Source: Polyodon spathula (Eukaryota > Chordata > Actinopteri > Acipenseriformes > Polyodontidae). From it: DNA of 64,000 nucleotides. Positions 11,270 through 23,256 of the stretch are shown one piece after another. The translations under genes and the position numbers were made by a program. Every line of letters begins with the position of its first letter. The stretch's first letter is position 1. The notes beneath the pieces are model-generated. The model saw only the letters and a list, made by a program, of their open reading frames with translations, was not told where the DNA came from and did not search any database. Location: NCBI RefSeq assembly GCF_017654505.1, contig NC_054540.1, positions 39,072,468 to 39,136,467 on the forward strand, given 5' to 3'.

Positions 11270-11600
11270 ACAGGCCTCATCTCAGACAAGAAGCAGAACC
11301 CTCCCATACGAGTTTTCTGTGCTGCCGTTCGGCCTCTCCCTAGTTCCCTGTACTTTTTCAAAGAGTGTAGACGCTATCCTCGCCCCCTTGTGGCTGCAAG
11401 GTGTCATAATGATGAATTAGCTCAACGACTGGTTGATCTGTTCCCAGTCGCGGGAGGGAGCGGTGGCCCACAAGGCGCTAGTGAGAGAGCATCTAGTGAG
11501 GCTGGGCCTCACCATCAACGATGCCAAGAGTCAGATGGACTCCACCATGATGTGTGCATACCTGTCGGACGACATGGTAGCAGCTTTACAACATCACCTC
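11270..11600 (+). pseudogene. DIRS copy A reverse transcriptase remnant
   Basis: Only the palm end of RT survives. A frame reading PYEFSVLPFGLSLVPCTFSK (about 11307-11366) leads into SVDAILAPLWLQG, then to the catalytic box, where the expected YLDDW of copy B reads stop-LNDW (about 11413-11427). It continues with a thumb-like LGLTINDAKSQM. One catalytic aspartate is therefore asparagine and the preceding tyrosine codon is a stop. The region between gag and this point is strongly shortened relative to copy B. Polymerase activity is not possible from this copy. Confidence 0.75.
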
Positions 11601-11884
11601 TCCCTTTTTCATCCCTGTGCCAGCTATTGAACGGCCTGCCCTGGGAAATCCCACTTTGCCGGGATCTTCTCAGTCAGGTGAGAGGCACACTTTGGCACCC
11701 AGAGCCAGGCAGACTCCAGCTATTGGTCTGTCCCCTGAAAGGGACCACTGGTCAGCCATAGGGCTTTCAGATGTGGTCGTGGGTATGCGCAAAATGCTAG
11801 GGAGCATTCCATTAGGTCACTGTATGCCTGAAAGTGGAAACAGTTTCAAGACTGGTGCTGTTCTAACATGATCCAATCTCCTGT

Positions 11885-12900
11885 CCCATGCTCTCCACCT
11901 TGCAGTTTCTGCAAGATCTGGTTGAGGCTGGTAGAACACCTTCCACACTGAAGGATTACCTACAGTTATTTCTACTTGTCATGTCCCCGTTGACTCTGTG
12001 TCCCCGGGCGCACATTTTTTGGCAACCCAATTTCTCCGAGGCGCTTGACGATTGCACCCTCCTAGGAGGGCCACTCTCCCCGAATGGAGCCTTGAGATTG
12101 TACTGGAGGCTCTCACGCAGGCCCCGTTTGAGCCTATATACTCCATCGAGTTGAAACACCTGTCCATGAAGAAAGCCTTCTTCTTGGCTATCACCTCCGC
12201 AAAGCAGGTTAGTGAGCTGCAGGCAGTATCTGTGCATAGCTCCTGTATGTGTATTTGGGATGATGGTAGCAGTGTCACTGTGTGGAAACCCTGCTTTTCT
12301 CCCCAAGATAGTTACAGCCTTCCCCTTTAATCAGTCCGTGAACTGGAGTCCTTCCATCATCCTCCATTTACAACGGACGAGGATAGAAATTTGAACCTTC
12401 TCTGCCCAGTTAGGGCAATGAGATGTTATGTGGATAGGACAAGAGCGCTGCGTCAATCTGACCAGCTCTTCATCTGCCATGGAGCACGAACCCTGGGACA
12501 GCCCTTCTCCAAGCATTGGCTGTCACATTGGATTGCGGACACAGTCTCGACTGAGTATGATAGTGCTGGCTTACCCCCACCTGGGCGGATAACCGCACAT
12601 TGCATAAGAGGTGTGGCTATATCATGGGCCCTTTTCCGAGGTGCCTCCATGGCTGAAATTTGTGATGCAGCTAGCTGGGCTACCCTGCATACTTTTGTCA
12701 GGTTCTACCGCCTGAATGTGGTAGAGCCCTCATTGCCCTCTGTGGGCACTAGGGTCCTCGAGGTTGCACACTCGGTCCTTGGTCAGGCAGGACTTAGCAT
12801 CCCTCATATGCTGCCGTTCTTTTCTCCCTCGCGACGGCTCTGGTACACGTTTCCCATAACAATGTTTGGTGGCCATCTTCGAATTGAAAGGGAACACTAG
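11885..12900 (+). pseudogene. DIRS copy A tyrosine recombinase
   Basis: The N-terminal part reads VEAGRTPSTLKDYLQLF (from about 11920), a DIRS-recombinase core-binding segment. The catalytic domain follows in several frames: ITSAKQVSELQAVSV (about 12190), where the usual catalytic Arg position after SAK reads Gln, then LCPVRAMRCYVDRTR, then the box AHCIRGVAISWALFRG with His and Arg of HxxR intact (about 12596-12610). ASWATLHTFVRFYRLNV carries the predicted nucleophilic Tyr near 12706. The enzyme would cut and join the element circle to target DNA. The downstream catalytic half is well preserved, but the frame is interrupted upstream and the first Arg is missing. Confidence 0.82.
12856..12895 (-). 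repeat. Right inverted terminal repeat of DIRS copy A
   Basis: Exact reverse complement of 8883-8922. The recombinase frame runs into this repeat (ITMFGGHLRIERE), so coding sequence and terminus overlap. Confidence 0.97.
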
Positions 12901-15900
12901 TTTACCTACTGTAAACTGTAAGAACTTTTCAATAAACCACTTTTTTCCTCAAACGTAATTTTTCTCAGAGCAGAGCGCACTCTGTCCAGACAGAGCTCTG
13001 CAAGAACGCATACAGTCTGGCAAGAAATAAAAGCACTGATACTGTCATTGCCAGTGCACATAGTATCAGTCAAGAAGCAATGTTATAGTTACCGCTAGCA
13101 TTTCTAATTGCCTGTCCTGTTGGCATATCTGTTTTTAGGCATAACTGTTCTCACTTCAACAAATATATCTACGATAATTGCAGTTGTGTCCTCCAACCCA
13201 AAATTAGTATACATTTTAAACAACATGACATTAAATTAAAACCATGCACTTTTGTTAATCACAGGATTGAACAATAATGCAATCCATACTTTCTGCATCG
13301 ATTTCAATCTCTTAGCAACAATTGCTATAGGTAACGCTGAAATTACGTTACAATTAGTTTTTCTTTAACTCTATGATGGGGGTTAATACGTCAGAGGTAA
13401 TTTGTGTTGGCTCTGAGGCTGAAAAGTGTTTACTTTGCAAGGCTGATGTATTACCATTTTAGGGCCTTATGCCCTAATGTAACCAGTTTACCAGTTTGTA
13501 CAACTGCTATATTCAATAACCTGCGGCAAATGACTTTGCACGCAAAATGAATTGTGTGGAAAAAGATATTGCGTGCAAGTCATTGACATACAATTAATAA
13601 TGGTAATCCATGGAAATGTATTCAAATTCTCTCCAATAATACCGCGAGGGAGGGACTTGATATAAAAACCATATTTACTTAAAGGTGCTAACTTTCCTAA
13701 GTGTCTCAGCGTGTGTTAAGTTTACCGCTTATTGAAACCAGGCAGTGTCTGTCTAAATCACATTCAACATAAATAGAGCAGACCACAAGTAGTGTTGTGT
13801 GGGAAACATGATAAACGCATATATCTGTTTCCAGGTACTGTATTTAATTTTTTTTCCAGGATAAACGAGTGTCCGTGTTCCACAGAACACCACAAATATA
13901 ATGCCAAATATAGGCTACATGTTTTTTGTTAGTTTTGTGGATTAAGAGGACAATATTTGAACATACAGTGTTGTAATACTGTACATAATGATATGATTCT
14001 GAAAATGCAACTTACCAAAAGATGACTGCACATGAACTGTATTACATTTTCTTTATTCCAATTCCAAACGTGTTGCTTTCTCAATGCAAGATGCATTGTA
14101 GGACTAGACAGTGCTGTATAAAATCCCATGATGTACTGTATTTTTTTCATTATGACATTGTACTGATGAAATAGCCAAGAGACAGTTGTGCTCATTTAAA
14201 ACATGAATTACACTGAATTATGTCAGCCCTGAAAACATTTGCATTTTGTCATGGAAAAGACAACAGTGAGTACTGCACAAATTGTGACTAGTCTGTGCAG
14301 CACGTCGAAATAAGCTGGATAAGCAGTTGGAAGGTTAAAGTTTTTTAAAAGAAAAAAAAAAGAAATAAACCACACACTTGCAATCCCTTAAAAGAAACTC
14401 ATTTATATTTAGCCAACATTTCAGTACCTGAGGATCTTCAAAATAAACCAGAGGGGGATAAAGGTAAACAAACAAATATTTGTTTTCTGTTTTCTGTTTT
14501 CCGCTTTGACCGCCTCAAAGCAAGACATTCCCGGTGTTATGCAGAATTCTGTATCCCCGCATGATTCCATGCCTGTGCATATGCAGTTTTTCAAAGCTGG
14601 ACCTGGATATGCAATATTCCTGTACCTGAGTTCTGCTGTGTTCTCAAGCACTGCCATAGAGCTCTGCTGCAGTTTGCAACAGATATTGAAAACAAGACCA
14701 AACTAATTCTGTAGCAAAATAAAACAGCACATTTAACACCACTGATTTTCTACAGTATGTTCAGCCTCTTGTGTTGATCAATACACAAAACTCTTGATTA
14801 AAAGTAACCTTATAAAACTGCATTTCTTTTAAAACACATTTTAATTTTATTACATGTATAGCGATCTTAATCTACACAGACGTTAAATCTAAGGGAATAC
14901 AGAAATCTATGGAGATACAGAAATCTGCGTAACACCGGGCCACTTCCCCTCATCCTACGAAGACCCACTGAAGATGTAGCTGGTGCTGGCTGCTGCCTCC
15001 TTGGTCACTGTCATTCTGATAAAGTGAGAGCCAACTACCTGTCCTTTTGAGTGCCCATTTACAAAAATAAAGGGTGTTTAATGTGTGCAGCATTTCGCGT
15101 GCTATAATGACTGGCAAATGAATAATTTAGCTCACCTTAGTCGTGAAAATTATTATATTAGTGAATAGAGCGGTCATGCCTTCCTTTTTGTGCAGTATGG
15201 GTTTCTCTTACCATGCAGTATTTCAGGTAATTTAACATTGTTTAATGCACAAGGCCCTTAATGTTCAAATTGTAATCTCTGCTGGTTTCTCATCCCCCTC
15301 CAGGGAGCCTCATAGCCAATGTGACGCTCCCCTCAGGATTCCCAGCAAAGTTCGGCCTCTTTGCACAATCTGGATACAAACAGGTGCCATCCAAGCTGTA
15401 CGACTCATCCTGTGTGCATTTTTAAAGTAAATTTAGAATGCCCAGTATTCTCCCTAATTTAGAATGGCCAATTCATAAAGAAGATGTAGAAGTAGTAAAA
15501 ATAACAGTTTATTGGTTGCAAAAGATATGCCTGATGGCACATGAACAATTGTCAAACAGTTATGCCCGACATGGACATGATAACTGACAGATACATTCAC
15601 ATTAGAATTTGGCCCGTGGTCTTATCCATTGGAGCTCGATAGCCACCACTATGCTTGCTGAGCTAAAATGAATGCAATACAGTGATTAAGAATGGCTCGG
15701 CCAGCGGGCAGGACAAGTGGCACTTGGGGCCACCTTCCTCCTAGGCAAGGCATGCTGCAGGGTGGAGGTAGGGAGGAGGAGGACCAAAGAAAGAAACAAC
15801 AGGGGTTGTGGGCAGAGAGACCTATTTAACTGATCAAAAAGTATGAGATTGATGAGTGGAGTCTCCTTTCGGAAAGACAACGAGTTTCCAATTAAGTTCC

Positions 15901-16811
15901 CTCACCTCAGCAATTCCCTGCACAGCTAAGGAGGACTGATGGTTCAGTGTGCGTTCTCCAGTCCCACGACAAAACCAATTTTCTAGAACCATAACTCGAG
16001 CGCAGGTGAGCTCACCAGGCACCTGCCGAGTAGCCACTGTAGAAGGAGAAACAATCCCCCTGTCTAACCCACTCATCTTGCTTTTTTATACCACATATTG
16101 CTTTTAAATATGTTACAATTTATTGTATATTTTTTATGCTTTTGACACAAGAAACTGTGTATATATTTCAAAGTAATTGTATATTTTCTAAAGTAAATAA
16201 ACCAGTACAAATTTACACTACTCAGCTGTAACTTGCCTTTGCATTACCTTAAATGCACAGCAATTACTTATTCCAGGATTAGCTAAATGTCAAGATTTCT
16301 GACACTAATCTTTGTAGACTGGCATTTGCAAGAAACAGTTGATGAGCTATGTAGTCCTACTTTATAGGAATCAATATAAACAGCAATATGAATCAGAATC
16401 TTCATTAATAAACAGCTTTTTCAGCAACCATTACAATTGTTTCTTTCTAAATGTATCGTATGTTACTATGCAATGTATGAGCACTACCATCAATTAAAGT
16501 ATATTAGCTGACTTGAGGCATTAATCAAGGCTTGACACACAATGGAAAGCCTTCTTGCAAAGACGTTCTATCCCATAGTTACTAATCTTAGCTGTGAGTT
16601 GTCTGTAAAGCTTTTTTTTCCACCAACTGGGCTTTAGCTAAACTTTAACCCTTTTCATCCTGGATCATTGTATTATTGTAGAGGGTATTATATCGAGGAA
16701 GCCATTCCATTAGTACTTCTGACAGAAACTTTCATTAATCATAATACCTTTTTTTGTTGTTTTTAATCCTACATGCTGTTAAAGCAGCTGTACCAACTGC
16801 ATCTGAAAGTC
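12901..16811. other. Non-coding AT-rich stretch
   Basis: No gene or transposon protein recognised. Mostly unique-looking sequence with short A and T runs and isolated small frames. A TTAACCCTTTTCATCC terminus-like motif at 16645 is noted among the findings. Confidence 0.5.
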
Positions 16812-16890
16812 TACATAGAAAATTTAGGAAGGACAGGAGGCCACTTGGCCCATTGATGCTGTCTAGTTTGTTATATAACTGATTGTTCTC
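16812..16890 (-). repeat. Old CR1-like LINE 3'-end fragment
   Basis: GGAAGGACAGGAGGCCACTT then GGCCCATTGATGCTGTC resembles, in the same orientation, the CR1 3' end at 52545-52600 (CGAGAGGAGGCCATTCGGCC then CATCTTGCTCGTTT). This is a short, diverged copy. Confidence 0.55.
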
Positions 16891-19800
16891 ATAACTACAC
16901 TTAGACAGCTTCTAAGGATCACAATGAATCAGCAGCAGTGACAGGACTTGTCAACGGATTCCCAGACACCCATCTCCCTTCTATTTCAGTACCTTCATTT
17001 GTATATAACTGAATACAAACGCAAACACTTACTAAATACATTTGAGAATCACTTGTTAATGAAATCTGAAAACCAATCAGAAATAGAATTTACCAATATT
17101 TTTAGAATCAAAATCATTATTAAAAGTCTTCGTTTTGCATTCTCACTTAGTGTTTGCCCTACTAGTGACAGACCCTAATTCTACAAAAAAACACTTCTGA
17201 ATGACAGTTCCCTCCCTATTCCGTGCACCTCACTGCAGCTAAGAAAACAAAGTGTTAATTGCATTTAAACTATCTTATGTATCTACATATAGCCTCACAA
17301 TTTTCAAGCACCTCAGGTTAGCTTCCTTGCCAAGTTTCCTTTCTTTGTTTAGTCCAGTATGGTCAGCCTAGCCAAGCACACATGTCAAGATATAAAAATA
17401 AATTTCAGACAGCAGAGCGTTGCAGCCCTGGCCAAATCAAACTGACACAGAAACAGTAGTAGAACTCAAGCCAAAGCAATCCAACATTTTTCCTTCTCCC
17501 CCTCCACTCAGGTAATTACACAAACCATGAATGAGAAGTGAAGTGTTCAGTTCCTGCGGAAACCATTTTAACCATTTCAAGAACTAGGATGCCAGCACTC
17601 AGTCACTAGTTGGAGTTTTGAAACTTAGGTTAGGTAAGATGGGACAGCTTGTCAAGCCAATTTTCCATTATATTATTATGTATAACCCAGTTGTCTACCT
17701 TTCTTTGCGTTCCAGTTCATTTACAACCCACCACCTCCCCCATCGAGCCTTAATCCAGGTCTTGATTGTCTCATGCAATGGCTAGGCAACAGATACAGGT
17801 GTGTTTGATGGAAAGTTTTCCTGTAAATTGCACAAGCAATTCAACACATTACTTTCTTATTCACTTTAATTGCGAATGGTTGTCCTGAAACATGGGTGAT
17901 TTTTCAGTCCTAATCTCTCCAAGAACACAGTGTAAAGCTCACAACAATAAGGGTTTGGGTTAGGGTAAATGTAAAGCTCACAACAATAAGGGGAGAATCT
18001 CTTCATAGTATTTTGTCTTTTGCATAATGAAACCAATATTGCAAATAATTGTCAATTATGATTTGTGTTAATTGGTTGACTGGTCAGTGTTTTAAATCTG
18101 CATTTCTGTGAATGCTGATAGTGGAAGAATGTCCATTAATAATGTCAATTGAATGAAACTGCTGTGCTGTGCTAACTACTAGAACATGCTGCTTCTATTG
18201 TATCGATCAGTAATGTAGGCAGATAGTAAAGCACAAATTACAGATAACTATGGTAAACAAGTGAAAAACCGTGGCAAACTTCATATGGTATAAGCATGGT
18301 TAAGCTATAATATGTGTTGTAAACAGCAATATTATCATGCTAAATTACTGTGAGGAAATAATTAACATCAGTTGGGGCTCATTTTAATCAAAATATGTGT
18401 TAGTCTGTGTTGCTACTGAATATGTCTCAACTCAAAAAAAGAAATTAAGCTTAAGGTACCAAAATATTTTTTCACTCAGGACACATTAGGCAGGATTTTC
18501 AAACGGTCGTAAATGATAACTCCAGTTAATCATGAAATCGTTAGGTATCATTGATTTAGGAATTCAAGAGACCGTTATGCCTATTTCATTATTAAATAAA
18601 TGTCCTAATGTGATTTCCAAAATTATGTTTATTTACGAAATACTGTAATGTATCTCAACGAGCAGTGCTTCTATTTCTTTTGCTTGCGTGGTAATTTAAA
18701 AGCAAATCCATGTGAATTGTCATAATTGATCAGGACTTAATTTGCACTTGGAAAAGGAGGGTTTTTTAATTAACAAAACAACTCACCTTGAAACAGAAAT
18801 TTAACAGACCATGGCTGACAAGACAGAGACAGTGTATAGGACCAGAGTAAATTTCTTACAGACAACCTAGATAATTCAATATTTGTACTTATGAAAATAT
18901 TTTTGCCTTTTCTATCCTTGTGGTTATGAATGAGATTTAAACCTTACAGAATGTTTGTTGTATTGCTAAAATGATATACCGTTATTTGCATACTGTTTTA
19001 AAAAAAAAAGCTACTATGGATTTTTAGTGTCCTGTCTTCATTTCTTTTTTCTTTAATATAGCATGCTCTTACGATGATAATGAAAATTACAGTTTAAAAT
19101 ACAGCAGCTGAATGACGTCGACATAGTTGATTTTCATTGGTTAATTTGCCTTGCTGCGGTGCATACAGCACTACTGTTGGATGACAATGATGTGTAAGTG
19201 GAATCCGAGCCAGATCCACTTTCTATGGCCGATCATTATGATCTGGCTCCAGTGAAATTAACCTTTTTTTTTTTTTTTTCATAAATCATGCTAATTAAAT
19301 GTGCTACTGATTTTTTTGCTAAGACCATTTTTTTTTTGCGTACACTTATTATTTAAAATTTATCCCCTCCTGGGATGACAACTGAAAGTGCAGAGCGAGC
19401 GATAAAAAAAGCAGAACCAGGAAAATCCCCATCCCCCATCAAATCGCACCCTGGATATTCCAATTATTTTTTATTTGGCTGCTGCTTGCTGGTAGGAGAG
19501 CTGCCTCCTTGTACCCTAGCAGTTTCCATAACAGTGAATTATGCTTCCATTCATTTTTCTCGATCTCATTAACATGCATTTTAATTAACAAGTTCCCCTT
19601 ATCTACTCGTTGAGACAGGAAGTGATGTAGGTGATCTGCGACAATTAAGCCTCTTAATGAAAAATGCGTTCATTAATGACCTCATTAACTCAATTTCAAA
19701 GTATTGACGGATTGATTTAATTAACACATTTAGTTTGAAAAGCATGTGCTACTAAAACCTTCATTACTATACCATAATTTTGATACAACAATACTGTCAT

Positions 19801-20867
19801 TTGAAAATCCTGCCAATTGTCATAATATGGCAGCCGTATCAGATCACAAGTCATTGGAGTTGACGATTACTGTTGCATTTTGCCCTTGGAGTTTTCATAA
19901 CACTGAAAATATGAATGATTAATTAAACAAGTCTTTCAAACTAGTGAAGCATGCAAATCGGAACCCTCAAAGAAATGCAGAATGACTGATGTTGGGGAAT
20001 CCAGTGCCAAGTTTGTACTCAAAATGAGAAAACAAGCTGTTAATATTAAACTGTAGAACAATCCAGTTATAAGTAGAGTATAACACATTTATTTAGAGTT
20101 TAAAACATTACCAGTAATAATGTGGTAAATCTGCCCTTTGTAACTTCTTCAAGAAAACAAGCAGTTTTTACATGTTTTGTTTGTTTGGACATTATCAATC
20201 ACTGTCTGCTTCTGTACAGGAAAGTGACATTAACAAAGTGTTATACACAAACGTAATCCTGAAATGTTCAACAGAAAGATGAATGACTCTTTTAGCTGCA
20301 CTGGGGTAGCTAGGCCAGCAATGAGGGCAGTCAGTCAAAGAGTGTTCATTGTAATTATGACCGCTGCTGTAAATGAGATCGAACTGCTTTGGTTGGAACC
20401 TGACCAAGAGTTAATGCTGGCAAACGGGAGAAACAGTGGTGCACATCTAGCTTTACAAAATGGCCCATATTGCACAGACTTAACATTTGATTAATGACAC
20501 AGTAGTGTGCATTGGCAAGCTTTATAATGACTACTTCACTTCCTTCAAAAACATTATCACAACAATATCAAAGCAAGTCTTTTTTTCAGGAAGCACAGCA
20601 AGTATTACAGCAAATGTTTTTTATTCAAACTTCAATTTTAGGAATGACCATTACTGACCAGCTTTCTAGCTGTCATTTACATTACAGTGCAGTTCATTTT
20701 ATAATTGTAGGGAATGGGGGTGTTTCTTAATCTACAGACAGGTGGCTTGCCTTCAAAGCAAGCAACTGAAAACATGGCATACAGTGATTGTAGCTAACAA
20801 ATCATTCCGATGTGTGGTTTTGAAAGAAATACAGCTTTTAGAAACCTGTATTTTCATTTAAAAAATC
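16891..20867. other. Long unique-looking stretch, possible conserved non-coding elements
   Basis: Nearly free of recognisable repeats. The parts at about 18480-18780, 19560-19760 and 20260-20560 hold many homeodomain-type cores (TAATTA, ATTAATGA, TTAATTAA). No exon with good splice sites was found. Conservation cannot be judged from one sequence. Confidence 0.4.
17931..17992. repeat. Short direct repeat around telomere-like bases
   Basis: TGTAAAGCTCACAACAATAA at 17931 recurs at 17970. The bases between read GGGTTTGGGTTAGGGTAAA, close to vertebrate telomere repeats. This looks like a duplication with inserted telomere-like filler. Confidence 0.8.
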
Positions 20868-21262
20868 TCTGGTGCTACTCTAGGTTAAAGAAATCTCAGT
20901 TTGTAAGCCACTCTTTTGGACTGTCTTGCACTTCCAGGGTCTTTTCACCTGGTGAAATTATCTCCACCCATTCACTGGCTTCTTTCTTGTAAATAGCCAA
21001 TCAGCTGTTTCCCCTATTTACTGACATGCTTTCAGTCAAGCTTGGGCCAAGAAGACACTGTTGGGGTGAAACAAAGAAGAAAAGCAGGAATAGACTTCCT
21101 GGAAGGTAAGACAAAGCAAGCATACATATAACTTTAACCTAGTGTAGTACCAGATACAGTTAAAATACATGTTTGCTAGAACGTGTTTATTTAAAAACTA
21201 CACATTGGAGACCTACTGTATGTAGCTAATGGAAGTACAAAATGTGTGAGATTTATGAAACT
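20868..21262 (+). repeat. MITE-like interspersed repeat, copy 2
   Basis: The left end CTGGTGCTACTCTAGGTTAA (20870) and the right end TTTAACCTAGTGTAGTACCA (21144) are near-perfect inverted repeats about 300 bp apart. The block then continues to GGAAGTACAAAATG near 21231, matching copy 1 in reverse. It has no coding capacity. Probably a non-autonomous DNA transposon, perhaps inserted in a larger repeat. Confidence 0.65.
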
Positions 21263-22875
21263 ATTTTGTTAGCTACAATTACTTTAAAATATATCCAGTG
21301 TCTGTTCAATTGATCCAAAGAATGGCGTATCTAACATACTGCCATTGAGACAATTTGCATCGCAAGGAAATTCAAGCATCTTACTGCATGCAAGTCTCTT
21401 TAGAGCATTTCGGACTGTAAAGAATATGCAGAATGACAAGGAGGGTCCCATTTAAAGCACTGTAGCATTTAGACCTGCATACTTTTAGACCAACTGACTC
21501 GACCCTCCAAGTCTCATTTAAAAAGGAAATGTTGAAAATTCAACAAAACTGCTCATTTACAATGTATATACATTGGTACTGAAAGTTGCTTTGAATGGCT
21601 GTACTAACTAGACTGAAAGTGAAAAGCTGGGGCTTCATGTTCCTATAATAACTATAATTTGGTGTGCAAAAAATGACAACAACATTAATTGTTCAAGATT
21701 GCAATAAATTATAATTCTGTTTAATTTCTGTGAGTAATAAATAAACAAACAAGCAAACGTATAAAGCTTAAAAGTTGAGAAGATAGTACAGAGAACACTG
21801 GCTGATGATGTTGCAGCCATGCACTAAGACAACTCTTTTTGCACCTATGTGGTCATGTGACCCCATTCAGTCAATAACCTTTGTACATTTATCATAGCCA
21901 TATGGGTAAAAGAACATTGTGGTCCCTGAAGCAAAGGGGTTAGGCTGACCAGAAGTGGTTTGAGAGGGACTGGCCCCCATAAACTGTCCCGGTGTCCCAA
22001 ATTTTTTCTCAAAACCTTAAAGTCCCAGTTTGCAACTGGGCCAGATAGTACTCCTTAAATAATTTATGTAAACAATTGCTACTATGGAACCAAAAGGCTG
22101 GTTTTGGCCTAGTTTCTCACGAGACAGAGTAGCAGGGGATTTGTAAAAATCAAAAATAACAAAAGCTCTGGATTGCAGTGACTAAAAATAAATCAGAATT
22201 AACCAGGTAACTAAAATCACCATATGAATGGTTAATTGAGAATAAAAAAAATGTAAAAGGAAACAAAAAAAGGACCCCACAGAAATAATTCCTGTTTCTG
22301 AATAAGAAAGGACACAGTGACTGTGATGTTTTTTGCAAACACTGTGGATGAAGCTTTTCAGAAGCTCATGGAAGGATCACTTCTAGTTTTTTCACAAAGA
22401 AAGTCTTGGTGAGAAAGACTTTAATCTACATGCTGCTAAAGGTACTTTCACCTATATTATGTTGTAAAACACAACCAGAGTTTTAGGTTGACAGATGGTA
22501 CATCTAAACTGAATCACAAGTTATAAAATGAAAAGTTTTACTGTGCTTGCACCAAGACTAAATCCATAGGGTTTAATATATTGACTCTACTCATTGGAAA
22601 CTACTGCAGTAACAAGCAATACAGTAAACTAAGCTTATGGCATTTGTTTGTGTTTATAATGCATTAACTATATCAGACACATGTGTAAAATAATTGTTCT
22701 AGAATAATATTTTTTATTTGGGTTACTTAATAAAAAGTATGCAAAATGATTACATTTAAGGGTAACAATAACAGAGGTGGCTGTTTGTTGTTAATTCAAT
22801 GTGAAAACAGCAATAGTGACAAAAGCACTGTACTCAACTAAGAAGTCATCTTAAATTAAAAACGCACTGTACAGG
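21263..22875. other. Non-coding AT-rich stretch
   Basis: No gene, RNA gene or recognisable mobile element seen. Confidence 0.5.
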
Positions 22876-23251
22876 TGTAACAGGAGTTAATTAATTGTTT
22901 AATTGTTGCTAATTGGGAGATGGTCACCTGCATAAAAGCCTGTAATTCTCTGCATTCTGTGGGCGTTCGAGAGGAGGAATGAGAGAGAGAAAAACAAAAC
23001 CAAAATTAAAAAGAACAACGAGGGTAAGGATCCGTGAAGGCTACTGCCCAGCCAGACCTTAGGGTTGTATTTTCGTGATTTGTTTTTGTTTGAATATTTA
23101 TTTTGTGTGAGCAGTGTTTTTAGTTAAAAAATTGTGTTATTTTTGTTATTTAAAAATAAACGGAGCCGCAGCGCCTTTTACATTGCAGTATCTTGCCTTT
23201 GTTTTTATTCCTGCATCTAGCCTGACGTCATCACACGGCTACCCTGTCACA
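22876..23251 (+). mobile_element. Solo LTR, target duplication ACAGG
   Basis: Begins TGTAACAGG and ends CTGTCACA, and is flanked by the perfect 5-bp direct repeat ACAGG (22871-22875 and 23252-23256). Inside is a TATA-like CATAAAAGCC at about 22931 and, 3' of it, AATAAA at about 23155, in the U3-R-U5 order of an LTR. No internal retroelement genes are attached, so it is what is left after LTR-LTR recombination. Its last 100 bases resemble, in reverse, those at 30821-30920. A Ty3/Gypsy-type origin is an inference from the ends and the 5-bp duplication. Confidence 0.82.
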
Positions 23252-23256
23252 ACAGG

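Larger units (their letters stand above)
8883..12895 (+). mobile_element. DIRS-type tyrosine-recombinase retrotransposon, copy A
   Basis: Bounded by perfect 40-bp inverted terminal repeats (8883-8922 and 12856-12895) starting GTTCCCTTTC and ending GAAAGGGAAC. Between them lie, in order, a leader, a degenerate GGTGC array, gag, a shrunken RT region and a tyrosine recombinase. This is the layout of DIRS-1-like elements, which integrate through a circular intermediate using a recombinase and make no target duplication. The 4.0-kb length is shorter than copy B because much of RT and nearly all of RNase H are deleted. Nonsense changes in gag and a damaged RT catalytic box show it is inactive. Confidence 0.93.
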
